A program made the position numbers and the translations under genes. The notes below the pieces were generated by a model, which had not been told where the DNA came from, searched no databases, and worked only from the letters and a program-made list of their open reading frames with translations. A DNA stretch of 64,000 bases, taken from CF-13 sp036782775 (GTDB lineage: Bacteria; Chloroflexota; Dormibacteria; CF-121). How positions within the stretch are numbered: position 1 is the stretch's first letter; every line of letters starts with the position of its first letter. The stretch is from assembly GCA_036782775.1 (NCBI GenBank), contig DAIPYJ010000006.1:12914-76913 (forward strand), read 5' to 3'. Shown here piece after piece: positions 32,293-40,512 of the stretch.

Positions 32293-34957
32293 GCGCCTGA
32301 CGTTGCCGACGCTGAGGATCCGGATGCAGATCATCCTGCCGTTCCTCCTGCTCATGATGATCCTCGGAGTGATCGGCACCTATCTGACGACCAGTCTGGT
32401 TGCAGGCTCGCTCGAACGTCGCATTGCGGATCAGCTCGTGCAGGCGGAAAACGGGGCGCTCGACGCGGCCGTCAAACTCCAGGGCCGCCAGGTAGCCGCG
32501 ATTCGCCTGATCGCCAACACGGAAGGAGTCGACCAGGCCGTCCGCGCTGGCGACGCCGCCCAGCTCCGCCAGCTCATCGTTCCACTCGAGGTCAACAACC
32601 GCCTCGGGACGGTAATGGTTTTTGACGCTTCTGGAAAGACCATCCTGGAAGTCAGCCAGCCGGATCCAACCAACCCCAACGGCCTGGTATTCCGCAGTGG
32701 CACCGACCTCGCCGCCGAGCCGGCCGTGCAGCCCGTATTGAAAGGCCAGTTCGACGCGCTCGGCGACAAGTACATCGCGTATCTGGGCTCCCCTCCGACG
32801 GCGCTCGCCGCTGCCGGGCCCATCACGCTGGGTGACCGCGTCGTCGGTGGCGTCCTGATCGAGTCGCCATTGCCGGATGTCCTCGCTGAAATGGCGGGGG
32901 AGTCGCAGGCGCAGGTGACGCTGCTCGATACCAACGGTCGTGTCCTGGCCAGCACACTCACCGGGCTGCCTACCGGCTTGATGGACGACCACCTACGCTC
33001 GTATCTGTCGCTCGCCTCGCCGGGTCGGGCTGCGACCAGCACCATGACCGTCAACGGTCAGGCGTACGAGTTCCAGTTCACGAACTTTTATCTCCGCCAG
33101 CACGTCGAAGGGTTTCTCGCGGTGGCGCTCTCGCGCAAGGGCGTTATCGATGCCGGCGTGCAGTCCGCCATCCAGATGACAGCGCTCTTCGCCGGGGTCG
33201 TCTTGATCCTGCTCTTGATCGGCTATCTGCTCGCATTGCGGCTCACGCGGCCGATCGAGGACCTGGTGGCCGGCACCAGGGCGGTCGCGCGTGGCGATCT
33301 AAGCACGCGTCTGACGGTACGTCGAAAGGATGAGCTCGGTGAGCTCGCGCTCGCCTTCAACACCATGGCCCAGGACCTGCAGGAGCGCACCCGATCGCTG
33401 AACGAGCAGATGCGCCGGCTGGCCGCCCTCTCGCAGACGAGCCAGGGACTGGGCCGCGACGAGGAACCCGGGGCGATGGCCGAGGCGATCCTCGGTGTCA
33501 GCCTCAAAGCGCTCGGCCTGGAAAAGGCATTGTTGATGGCCCGCACCGATAGCGGTGGCCTCGAGACGCGGGCCACGGTCGGTCTATCCTCCAAGGCGGC
33601 CGGCCAGTTGGGACGGATCAGCCCAGCCAAGCTGGCCGAGGGGTTCGCATCAGAGTCTGCCGCGGCGGTCAAGACCGCCGTCCGCTTGACGGCGGATCCG
33701 CGTCTCGGGCTGCGGCTCTTTGGGGAGCTCGCCGGTGTCGAAGAAGCGCTGATCGTGCCGCTGCTTCGCGCCGAGCGGAACGCCGGCTATCTGGTGGCCG
33801 GTGTCGCCGCCGGCTACCGACTGCCGCAGCAGGATGTCGAGCTGCTGCAGACGATCGCGACCGAGATGGCGCTCATGATGGAGAACGCCGAGCTGCGCAA
33901 GAAGACACAGCTCCAGGCGCACCGCCTCGACCAGGCCATCGTCGCGCTCGAGAAGATCTCTCAAGCCCTCACGACCGTCACGGTGGGAACCGACAACCTC
34001 CTGCGGGCGGTGGCGCACGCCACCGCGGAGATCCTCGACGTCCCCTACGCCTCGCTTCATTTGCGCAAGTCCTCGTGGAAACAACAGTTTGCGGACGTCA
34101 TCGTGGGGTCGACTGACCGCCGTGACCTGACGGCGATCCGGCACAGCGGCGAACTGGCGGCCCAGCGCGTGCAACAACCTTCCCAGGTCGTCGACGTCGA
34201 CCTGCTCGACGAGCGCGGCGCGCCGCTTCCTGCCGTCCGCCGGGCCGGCCTCAAGCGGGCGGTGGCAGTCCCGATGTCCGTGGGCGGTGAGATCGTGGGC
34301 GTCCTCGTGATCCACATGCGGACGCCGCGTACGCTGGAGCGCAGCGAGGTCCGCGTGCTGCAGACGCTTGCCAACCAGGCCGTGATTGCCATCGAAAACG
34401 CGGCCGCCTACGAGCAGACCAAGCAGCTGGCGACCACGGACGCGTTGACGGGCGTTGCCAACCACCGTGAGCTGGAGGCGTACCTCGATCGCGAGCTGCA
34501 ACGAGCGGCCAGAACCGGAGAACCGCTGGCGCTCATCATGTGCGACCTCGACAATTTCAAAGAGATCAACGACAGCGTCGGCCATCCGGCCGGGGATCAG
34601 GTGTTGCGACATCTCACGCGGCGGATCCTCGTCCCCGCAGTCCGTCCCAAGGACCTGGTCGCCCGTTACGGCGGCGATGAGTTCGTCCTGGTGTTGCGCG
34701 GTGCTGACAGCCGGGTCGCGGTCGCCGTCGCCGAGCGGATCCGCAAGACCGTCGAGGGTCAAGCGGTGCTCGTCGATGGCAAGGCGACCTCCAACCTGTC
34801 GGTCAGCCTGGGCATCGCCGTCTTCCCCCGCGACGGTGAGAACCGGGAATCGCTGGTGCAGGCAGCCGACCAGGCGCTCTACATGGCGAAGCGATCGGGC
34901 CGCAACCGCGTCGTCCGGACCGGCCTGTCGAACGGCGAACTGCAAGCAACCGCCTGA
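32285..34957 (+). CDS. Membrane sensor diguanylate cyclase (Cache-HAMP-GAF-GAF-GGDEF)
   Basis: 890 residues. TM helix 14-36, a periplasmic or extracellular sensor of about 250 residues (Cache-like by layout), TM helix near 298-320, HAMP 320-372 (RPIEDLVAGTRAVARGDL), two GAF-type domains around 390-545 and 560-715, then GGDEF. RYGGDEF is intact near 793 and the inhibitory I-site RPKD sits five residues before it, so it should synthesise c-di-GMP with product feedback. TTG 32285 overlaps the preceding stop. The ligand is unknown. Confidence 0.85.
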   Translation: MARRLTLPTLRIRMQIILPFLLLMMILGVIGTYLTTSLVAGSLERRIADQLVQAENGALDAAVKLQGRQVAAIRLIANTEGVDQAVRAGDAAQLRQLIVPLEVNNRLGTVMVFDASGKTILEVSQPDPTNPNGLVFRSGTDLAAEPAVQPVLKGQFDALGDKYIAYLGSPPTALAAAGPITLGDRVVGGVLIESPLPDVLAEMAGESQAQVTLLDTNGRVLASTLTGLPTGLMDDHLRSYLSLASPGRAATSTMTVNGQAYEFQFTNFYLRQHVEGFLAVALSRKGVIDAGVQSAIQMTALFAGVVLILLLIGYLLALRLTRPIEDLVAGTRAVARGDLSTRLTVRRKDELGELALAFNTMAQDLQERTRSLNEQMRRLAALSQTSQGLGRDEEPGAMAEAILGVSLKALGLEKALLMARTDSGGLETRATVGLSSKAAGQLGRISPAKLAEGFASESAAAVKTAVRLTADPRLGLRLFGELAGVEEALIVPLLRAERNAGYLVAGVAAGYRLPQQDVELLQTIATEMALMMENAELRKKTQLQAHRLDQAIVALEKISQALTTVTVGTDNLLRAVAHATAEILDVPYASLHLRKSSWKQQFADVIVGSTDRRDLTAIRHSGELAAQRVQQPSQVVDVDLLDERGAPLPAVRRAGLKRAVAVPMSVGGEIVGVLVIHMRTPRTLERSEVRVLQTLANQAVIAIENAAAYEQTKQLATTDALTGVANHRELEAYLDRELQRAARTGEPLALIMCDLDNFKEINDSVGHPAGDQVLRHLTRRILVPAVRPKDLVARYGGDEFVLVLRGADSRVAVAVAERIRKTVEGQAVLVDGKATSNLSVSLGIAVFPRDGENRESLVQAADQALYMAKRSGRNRVVRTGLSNGELQATA

Positions 34958-34989
34958 TTTTCCGTCGCGAACGGCGGCCAGGCGTTCGG

Positions 34990-34995
34990 TAATCT
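34990..34995 (+). promoter_or_regulatory. -10 element for hisS, leaderless type
   Basis: TAATCT ends nine bases before ATG 35005. The intervening bases contain no Shine-Dalgarno. Confidence 0.4.
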
Positions 34996-35004
34996 TTCCA
35001 GACC

Positions 35005-36276
35005 ATGCCCCCGATCGCGCAACGCGTGCGCGGCACGCAAGACCTGCTGCCTGCCGACCAGCCGTATTGGGATGCGATGGAGCAGGCGGCGCGCCAGCAG
35101 GCTGAGCGGTTCGGCTACCAGCGGATCGAGACGCCCATCTTCGAGGCCACCGAGCTCTTCGTCAGGAGCGCCGGCGAGGGCAGCGACATCGTGACCAAGG
35201 AGATGTATACGTTCACCGACCGCGGCGGTCGATCGATCACGCTGCGGCCGGAGGGGACCGCGCCCATCCTCCGGGCCTATTTCGACGGCGGCCTCGACCA
35301 GGAACCGCAACCCGTTCGGCTCTATTACCTGGGACCCTACTTCCGCTACGACCGGCCGCAGGCCGGGCGGCTTCGCCAGCTGCATCAATTCGGCATCGAA
35401 GTCATCGGCGACGGCAGTCCGGAGCTCGATGCCGAAGCGATCTTGCTCGGCTGGGAATGGTTCAAGACGCTCGGCATTGAGGGCATCACCTTGCGGCTCA
35501 ACAGCATCGGTGACGAGGTTTGCCGGCCGGCCTATCGCGAGAAGCTCCGTGCCTACTATCAACCCCGGCTCGACCGCCTCAGCGGGGAGAGCCGAGCCCG
35601 ATTCGAGAAAAACATCCTTCGCCTCTTCGATTCCAAAGAGCCGCAGGACGAGGCGCTGAAACAGGACGCCCCGAAGATCGTCGACTTCCTTTGCGATCCG
35701 TGCGCGCAAGCGTTCGCCCAGGTGATGGCGATCCTGGCGGATGAGGGAGTGCCCTATCTGCTCGATCCGATGTTGGTACGAGGGCTCGATTACTACACCC
35801 GTACCGTCTTCGAGTTCCAGCACGAGAGCCTGGGCGGCGCCCAGAATGCGCTGTGCGGCGGCGGTCGTTACGACGGGCTGGCCGCTGCCCTCGGTTATCG
35901 ACCCACCCCCGGCGTTGGCTTTGCCGCCGGCCTCGACCGGACTGCGATGGTCCTCAAGGAGACGACGCCGATGTCGCCAAAGACCGCCGACGTCTACGCC
36001 TTCGCGCTGGATCCGATCGATGAGCCGCACGTCATGCATCTGGCCGGCACCCTCCGCGGCGCCGGCTTCCAGGTGGTCGTCGATCCGGGGACCGGCCGGC
36101 TGGACTCGCGCTTGCGGAAGGCCGTCAAACGTGGCGCGAAAGTGACGATCCTGCTCGGACCCGATGAGCGGGAGAAGGGCGAGGCGGTCGTGCGCGACAT
36201 GCGGCTCAAGACCCAGGTCAGCGTGCCGGAGGCGCAGCTGGTTACGACCGTGAGCGAGGCGCTCGGGCGCCGATGA
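35005..36276 (+). CDS. hisS: Histidyl-tRNA synthetase
   Basis: 423 residues, class II synthetase. RGTQDLLPADQPYW at the N-terminus, motif 2 region YTFTDRGGRSITLRPEGT, LGPYFRYDRPQAGRLRQLHQ, the histidine loop LVRGLDYYTRTVFEF and GGRYDGLAAALG identify it. The anticodon-binding domain is C-terminal (about 325-423). It ends in an ATGA overlap with aspS, the common hisS-aspS pair. Confidence 0.96.
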   Translation: MPPIAQRVRGTQDLLPADQPYWDAMEQAARQQAERFGYQRIETPIFEATELFVRSAGEGSDIVTKEMYTFTDRGGRSITLRPEGTAPILRAYFDGGLDQEPQPVRLYYLGPYFRYDRPQAGRLRQLHQFGIEVIGDGSPELDAEAILLGWEWFKTLGIEGITLRLNSIGDEVCRPAYREKLRAYYQPRLDRLSGESRARFEKNILRLFDSKEPQDEALKQDAPKIVDFLCDPCAQAFAQVMAILADEGVPYLLDPMLVRGLDYYTRTVFEFQHESLGGAQNALCGGGRYDGLAAALGYRPTPGVGFAAGLDRTAMVLKETTPMSPKTADVYAFALDPIDEPHVMHLAGTLRGAGFQVVVDPGTGRLDSRLRKAVKRGAKVTILLGPDEREKGEAVVRDMRLKTQVSVPEAQLVTTVSEALGRR

Positions 36277-38048
36277 CGCGCACCGCGCGCACCTACGCCG
36301 GTGAGCTGCGAGCCGACCGTGTCGGCGCGGAGGTGGAACTCTACGGCTGGGTGCATCGGCGCCGCGACCTCGGCGGGCTGATCTTCATCGATCTGCGGGA
36401 TCGCAGCGGCATCGTGCAGGTGAAGTTCGATCCGGTCCACGAAAAAGCGCATGCTGCGGCGGGTGAACTGCGGGTGGAAAGCGTCGTCCATGTCTGCGGC
36501 CCGGTCCGGCGACGTCCCGCCGGCACCGAGAACAAGGAGCTGCCAACCGGTGAGATCGAGGTCGAGGCGGACCTCGTCGAGACCCTCAACCGCGCGCAGC
36601 CTCCACCCTTTTCCGTCAACGAAGAGACGGCGGTCGACGAGCAAGTCCGCCTTCGCTTTCGCTATCTCGATCTACGGCGTCAGCGAATGGCGCGCAATCT
36701 CCAGCTGCGGCACCGGATCAGCAAGGCGATTCGTGATTTCCTCGACGACGAAGGGTTTCTCGAGATCGAGACCCCGGTGCTCATCCGAAGCACACCCGAA
36801 GGAGCCCGCGATTACGTCGTGCCCAGCCGGCTCAACCCGGGATCGGTGTATGCGCTGGCGCAATCACCGCAGCTCTACAAGCAGCTGCTCATGGTCGGGG
36901 GGCTGGACCGATATTTCCAAATCGTCCGCTGTTATCGCGACGAGGATCTGCGCGCGGATCGGCAGCCGGAGTTCACCCAGCTCGACCTCGAGATGTCGTT
37001 CGTCAACGAGGACGACGTCATCGATGTCATCGAGCGCTGCTTCGCGCACGTGTGGAAGACCGTGCTGGACGTCACCGTCCCGGTGCCGATTCGTCGGATC
37101 ACCCACGCTGACTCGATGCTGCGCTACGGTGTCGACAAGCCCGACCTGCGCTACGGCCTCGAGATCGACGAGGTCACAGCCGCCTTTGCCGGCACGGGGT
37201 TCAAGATCTTTCGCCAGGTCCTCGATGCTGGCGGTGTGGTGCGTGCCATTCGGGTGCCGTCGACGCTCGGCGCCAAAGACATCGAGCGGTTGACGGAGGT
37301 GGCCAAGGCGGAAGGCGCCAAGGGACTGGCCTTCTGGCACCGCCAAGCGGACGGTTGGCAGTCGCCGATCAGCAAGTTCTTCAGCGCCGATGAGCTCGGT
37401 GAGCTCGAGCGCTTGACCGGCGCCAAGCCAGGCCAGACCGTCGTGGCGGTTGCCGACAAGGCCGAGGTTGCGGCGCCCGCCCTGGGCTCGGTCCGTAAAG
37501 CCCTGGCCCAGGACCTGGGTCTGACGAAAGCCGCCGGGCGATTCGAGTTCGTCTGGGTCACCGATTTTCCTCTCTTCGAGCGCAGCCGGGAAACAGGGGA
37601 AATCACGGCCGCCCATCATCCGTTCACCTCGCCGCAACCCTCTGACCTCGAGCTGCTGGACCGCGAACCGCTCAGGGTTCGGGCGCGGGCCTACGACCTG
37701 GTTCTCAACGGCACCGAGCTCGGCTCGGGGAGCATCCGCATCCATGACCCGGAGATGCAGCAGCGGGTCTTCGCCGGCCTCGGCATCGGGCGCGATGATG
37801 CGGAGCGCCGCTTCGGCTTTCTGTTGAACGCCTTCCGCTACGGCGCCCCGCCGCACGGCGGCTTTGCCTATGGCCTCGACCGGGTGGTGATGCTGGCGGC
37901 GGGGGAGGAGACGATCCGCGAGGTGATCGCCTTCCCGAAAAACCAGCAAGCGGAAGAACCGATGACCGGCGCTCCTGCGCCGGCTGAGCCGAATCAGTTG
38001 CGCGACCTGGGCCTGCAACCGATTCGCAAGCCGACGGCGATCGGATAG
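36273..38048 (+). CDS. aspS: Aspartyl-tRNA synthetase
   Basis: 591 residues, bacterial type. The N-terminal OB fold has VELYGWVHRRRDLGGLIFID; the catalytic core has FRYLDLRRQRMARNL, FTQLDLEMSFV and motif 3 GGFAYGLDRVVML; a GAD insertion is present in the middle (about 295-415). Whether it is Asp-specific or also charges tRNA-Asn cannot be decided here. It starts inside the hisS stop. Confidence 0.96.
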   Translation: MTRTARTYAGELRADRVGAEVELYGWVHRRRDLGGLIFIDLRDRSGIVQVKFDPVHEKAHAAAGELRVESVVHVCGPVRRRPAGTENKELPTGEIEVEADLVETLNRAQPPPFSVNEETAVDEQVRLRFRYLDLRRQRMARNLQLRHRISKAIRDFLDDEGFLEIETPVLIRSTPEGARDYVVPSRLNPGSVYALAQSPQLYKQLLMVGGLDRYFQIVRCYRDEDLRADRQPEFTQLDLEMSFVNEDDVIDVIERCFAHVWKTVLDVTVPVPIRRITHADSMLRYGVDKPDLRYGLEIDEVTAAFAGTGFKIFRQVLDAGGVVRAIRVPSTLGAKDIERLTEVAKAEGAKGLAFWHRQADGWQSPISKFFSADELGELERLTGAKPGQTVVAVADKAEVAAPALGSVRKALAQDLGLTKAAGRFEFVWVTDFPLFERSRETGEITAAHHPFTSPQPSDLELLDREPLRVRARAYDLVLNGTELGSGSIRIHDPEMQQRVFAGLGIGRDDAERRFGFLLNAFRYGAPPHGGFAYGLDRVVMLAAGEETIREVIAFPKNQQAEEPMTGAPAPAEPNQLRDLGLQPIRKPTAIG

Positions 38049-38051
38049 ACT
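38046..38051 (+). promoter_or_regulatory. -10-like hexamer overlapping the aspS stop
   Basis: TAGACT begins with the aspS stop codon and ends seven bases before TTG 38059. It fits the leaderless pattern but could be chance. Confidence 0.25.
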
Positions 38052-38058
38052 GCCGGCG

Positions 38059-38328
38059 TTGCCTTTCGTCGTTCCTCCCGTCCTGGTGCTGGCAATCCTC
38101 CTCATCCTGGTGGCAACGCAGCTGTCCTACCTGGTTGCTCCGGGAGGCCCCCATTACCTCATCCGACTCGGCTTGAGCACGCTTGCCGTCCTGATCGGGG
38201 AAGCGATCAGCCTGCTTGGCCCGGGGGCGCGGCTGGCGGTCGGCGAACTCCATCCGATCGCCGACCTTGCCATCCTGGCCGTCTTGCAGTGGGCCGGGAC
38301 CTGGGCCCTTCGCCGGCAGCCGGTTTAA
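38059..38328 (+). CDS. Small hydrophobic membrane protein
   Basis: 89 residues with three hydrophobic spans: VVPPVLVLAILLILVATQL, a middle LIRLGLSTLAVLIGEAI, and ADLAILAVLQWAGTWAL. TTG 38059 is the first start after aspS. It is not a family I recognise. The neighbours downstream are a DUF948-like protein and the RsbW/SigB pair, so a link to envelope stress is conceivable but unsupported. Confidence 0.6.
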   Translation: MPFVVPPVLVLAILLILVATQLSYLVAPGGPHYLIRLGLSTLAVLIGEAISLLGPGARLAVGELHPIADLAILAVLQWAGTWALRRQPV

Positions 38329-38396
38329 TCCAGTGAGCGCCACGGTAGAACTTGGGGAGCGACGCTCGTTGAGCGGGCGCTGAAAGGAGAGCAATC

Positions 38397-38738
38397 ATGG
38401 TCTGGCAGGTGGGCGTGCTCCTGGTGGGGATCGGGTTCCTGATCGTCAGCCTCTTCGCCGCTTTCATCCTTCTGAACATGACGCGGAGCCTGCGCACGGT
38501 CGAGGCCATCCTCAGCCTGACGCTTGACGAAGCCCGCCTGGCGCTGCCGGAACTTCGTCACAGCGTGCAGCAGATCGACGACATGGTGACCGCGGTCAAT
38601 GACAAGTTCACGACCGCCGATCGAGCGATGAATGCCACCGGCGCCGCCATCAGCGGCTGGCGCGACCGCGTCCGCGATACGCTCGGCGGAATCGGCCGGC
38701 GCAGGAGCGGACAGCATGCCGAGCGGGAGGAATCATGA
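38397..38738 (+). CDS. DUF948-like membrane protein
   Basis: 113 residues. One N-terminal helix (VGVLLVGIGFLIVSLFAAF) is followed by an amphipathic coiled-coil region (RTVEAILSLTLDEAR, LRHSVQQIDDMVTAVND), the layout of DUF948 proteins, which in Firmicutes are linked to general stress. An AAAGGAG Shine-Dalgarno lies eight bases before ATG 38397. It overlaps rsbW by ATGA, so it is co-expressed with the anti-sigma factor. Confidence 0.7.
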   Translation: MVWQVGVLLVGIGFLIVSLFAAFILLNMTRSLRTVEAILSLTLDEARLALPELRHSVQQIDDMVTAVNDKFTTADRAMNATGAAISGWRDRVRDTLGGIGRRRSGQHAEREES

Positions 38739-39223
38739 GGGAAGGCCGCACCCGACAGCACACCGCCGACAGCCACGAGGCCACCGCTGGCGGCTCGTAC
38801 GTGACCGAGCTGAAGCTCCCGGCGGTTGGTGATTACATCGTGGTCGCCAAGCGGGCTGCCGCCTCGCTCGGGTTGGTGGTTGGCTTTTCGCTCCCCGAGA
38901 TCGACGATCTGAACATCGCCATCACCCAGGCCTGCGAAAGCGCGTGTGCCACCGCCGCAGCCAAGTGGGGGAGGGGCAACGGCCAGCTCAAGTTGCTCTT
39001 CAAGAGCCAGCCGCGCAAACTCGAGGTGGAAGTCCGAAGCGTCCCACCGCGGGCGGTCGAGCAGCAACAGCAGGCGGCGGTCCGCCGGCGCGCGGAAGCC
39101 GACCTCGACTATGAAAGCATTGGCCTCAACATGATCCGGCTCTTTGTCGACGAGCTCCGCTATCAGGTCGACAACCAGACCGGAAGCATGCGCATGAGGA
39201 TGGTCAAATACCTGATCGAGTAG
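38735..39223 (+). CDS. rsbW: Anti-sigma factor, RsbW-like histidine-kinase-type ATPase
   Basis: 162 residues of GHKL/HATPase fold: ADYIVVAKRA-like start VGDYIVVAKRAAASLG, the N-box region IDDLNIAITQACESAC, and a C-terminal IGLNMIRLFVDEL segment. RsbW/SpoIIAB proteins bind and inhibit B/F-type sigma factors and phosphorylate an antagonist. The cognate sigma gene follows directly and overlaps. No RsbV-type antagonist is encoded beside it. Confidence 0.85.
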   Translation: MREGRTRQHTADSHEATAGGSYVTELKLPAVGDYIVVAKRAAASLGLVVGFSLPEIDDLNIAITQACESACATAAAKWGRGNGQLKLLFKSQPRKLEVEVRSVPPRAVEQQQQAAVRRRAEADLDYESIGLNMIRLFVDELRYQVDNQTGSMRMRMVKYLIE

Positions 39224-40005
39224 AACGGCCGGCAACCACGTCCTCGACGACGGTCCGCCCCAATCGCGATCTCGTTCGACGCCTCTTCCTCAAGTACCAG
39301 AAAACCAAGGACCCCAAGGTCAGGCAGCAGCTCGTCGAGCTGTTCAACAACCTGGTGGTCTTCCTTGCCCGCAAGTTCGCCAATCGCGGCGAGCCGCTCG
39401 AGGACATCGTCCAGGTCGGCTATATCGGGCTGCTGCAGGCGATCGAGCGCTTCGAGCCGCAGCGCGGGCTGGAGTTCTCGACCTTCGCGACGCCCACCAT
39501 CGTGGGCGAGATCAAGCGCTATTTCCGCGACAAGAGCTGGGCAGTCAAAGTGCCACGGCGTCTCCAGGAGACGATGCAGCGCGCCGACCTCGCCGGGCAG
39601 CGCTTGCAGGCGCGCCTGGGACGCCAGCCGTCTGTGCAGGAGATCGCCAAGGAGTTGGAGCTCGACCCCGAAGAAGTGCTGGCGGCGATGGAGGCGAGTC
39701 CTGCCCAGCGCACCATCTCGTTCGAGTCGACCGGACCGGCGCCGCGCGACGACGACGGCCTGCAGCTAACCGAGCGCCTTGGGCTCGATGACCAGAACCT
39801 CGATAAGGTCGAGCTGCAGGATCTGCTCGACCAGGCGATGCGGCACCTGACGCCGCGCGAGCGCCGCATCATGTACCTGCGCTTCGTCGACGAGCTGCCC
39901 CAGGCGGAGGTCGCCAAGCGGCTTGGCATCTCGCAGATGCACGTCTCTCGCCTGCAGCGCGCCGCCGTTGAGCGGCTCAAACGGGAGTTACCCGTCCCTG
40001 GTTAG
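39208..40005 (+). CDS. sigB: RNA polymerase sigma factor, SigB/SigF type, ATA start
   Basis: Regions 2 to 4 are clear: LVVFLARKFANRGEPLEDIV, IGLLQAIERFEPQRGLEFST, TPTIVGEIKRYFRDKSW and the C-terminal GISQMHVSRLQRAAVERL. Conserved N-terminal residues RDLVRRLFLKYQ lie upstream of the first canonical start, GTG 39355. Between the in-frame stop at 39112 and that GTG there is no ATG, GTG, TTG or CTG. ATA 39208 stands seven bases after GAGGA (39196-39200) and gives 265 residues, normal for the family. It overlaps rsbW by 16 bases. Confidence 0.88.
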   Translation: MPDRVERPATTSSTTVRPNRDLVRRLFLKYQKTKDPKVRQQLVELFNNLVVFLARKFANRGEPLEDIVQVGYIGLLQAIERFEPQRGLEFSTFATPTIVGEIKRYFRDKSWAVKVPRRLQETMQRADLAGQRLQARLGRQPSVQEIAKELELDPEEVLAAMEASPAQRTISFESTGPAPRDDDGLQLTERLGLDDQNLDKVELQDLLDQAMRHLTPRERRIMYLRFVDELPQAEVAKRLGISQMHVSRLQRAAVERLKRELPVPG

Positions 40006-40434
40006 TTAGGGGACCAGAGGCGGTGCCGGCCCGGTCTTGCGATCGAGGTTGGCCACGTGCTGATCGACGTCCTTGAGTTCGGCAGTCACCTGCGCAAGAT
40101 CGGCATCGAGCTGCGCAATCTTGGCGGCGAGATCCCGCATCGAGGGATCGAGGTTGGCGGTGTTCGACTGGATCTGGTTGAGCCGGGCGTCCATCTGGTG
40201 GATGTCCGGCTGGATGCGGTCGAGGTCCGCGCGCATGGCATCGAGCCGGCTGACGGATGGAGCGCTGCTCGGGAGCGATGAGCCGAGCTGGCGCATCTGC
40301 TGAAGCATCAGAAACATCTCGATCACGATGACGGCGAGAAAGACGATCATGACTGCTCCCGCCCAGACGAGGGCCCGGCGGAGCGGGTCTGGCGAGCCGG
40401 CGGCGTTGCTGATCCGCCTGCCAAGTGCGCTCAT
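40006..40434 (-). CDS. Membrane-anchored coiled-coil protein
   Basis: About 142 residues. One transmembrane helix (ALVWAGAVMIVFLAVIVIEM) is followed by an uninterrupted amphipathic region with heptad-like spacing (LDAMRADLDRIQPDIHQMDA, LAQVTAELKDVDQHV), so a trimeric or dimeric coiled coil outside the membrane is likely. No enzymatic motif. It is tail-to-tail with sigB with no gap and divergent from alaS. The start may be ATG 40434 or GTG 40440. Confidence 0.65.
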   Translation of the reverse strand: MSALGRRISNAAGSPDPLRRALVWAGAVMIVFLAVIVIEMFLMLQQMRQLGSSLPSSAPSVSRLDAMRADLDRIQPDIHQMDARLNQIQSNTANLDPSMRDLAAKIAQLDADLAQVTAELKDVDQHVANLDRKTGPAPPLVP

Positions 40435-40440
40435 ATTCAC

Positions 40441-40506
40441 ACCCTACCTTCGGATGGCGGCCTGAGGCCAATCGGTGATCTCGATACAATGCAGAGCGCG
40501 CGAGGA
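40441..40506. promoter_or_regulatory. Divergent promoter region between the coiled-coil gene and alaS
   Basis: Toward alaS: CTGAGG (40462-40467), 17-base spacer, TACAAT (40485-40490), then GAGGA (40502-40506) six bases before GTG 40513. Toward the coiled-coil gene, on the minus strand: TAGGGT (40446-40441) lies six bases before ATG 40434. The two transcription starts would be about 60 bases apart. Confidence 0.5.
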
Positions 40507-40512
40507 CCGAGA

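Noticed and set aside
33650..34945. 431-residue minus-strand open frame opposite the GGDEF gene
   Set aside because: Composition and position track the GAF/GGDEF coding strand; no recognisable motif.
36864..38105. 413-residue minus-strand open frame opposite aspS
   Set aside because: Shadow of AspRS; no motif, no upstream signal.
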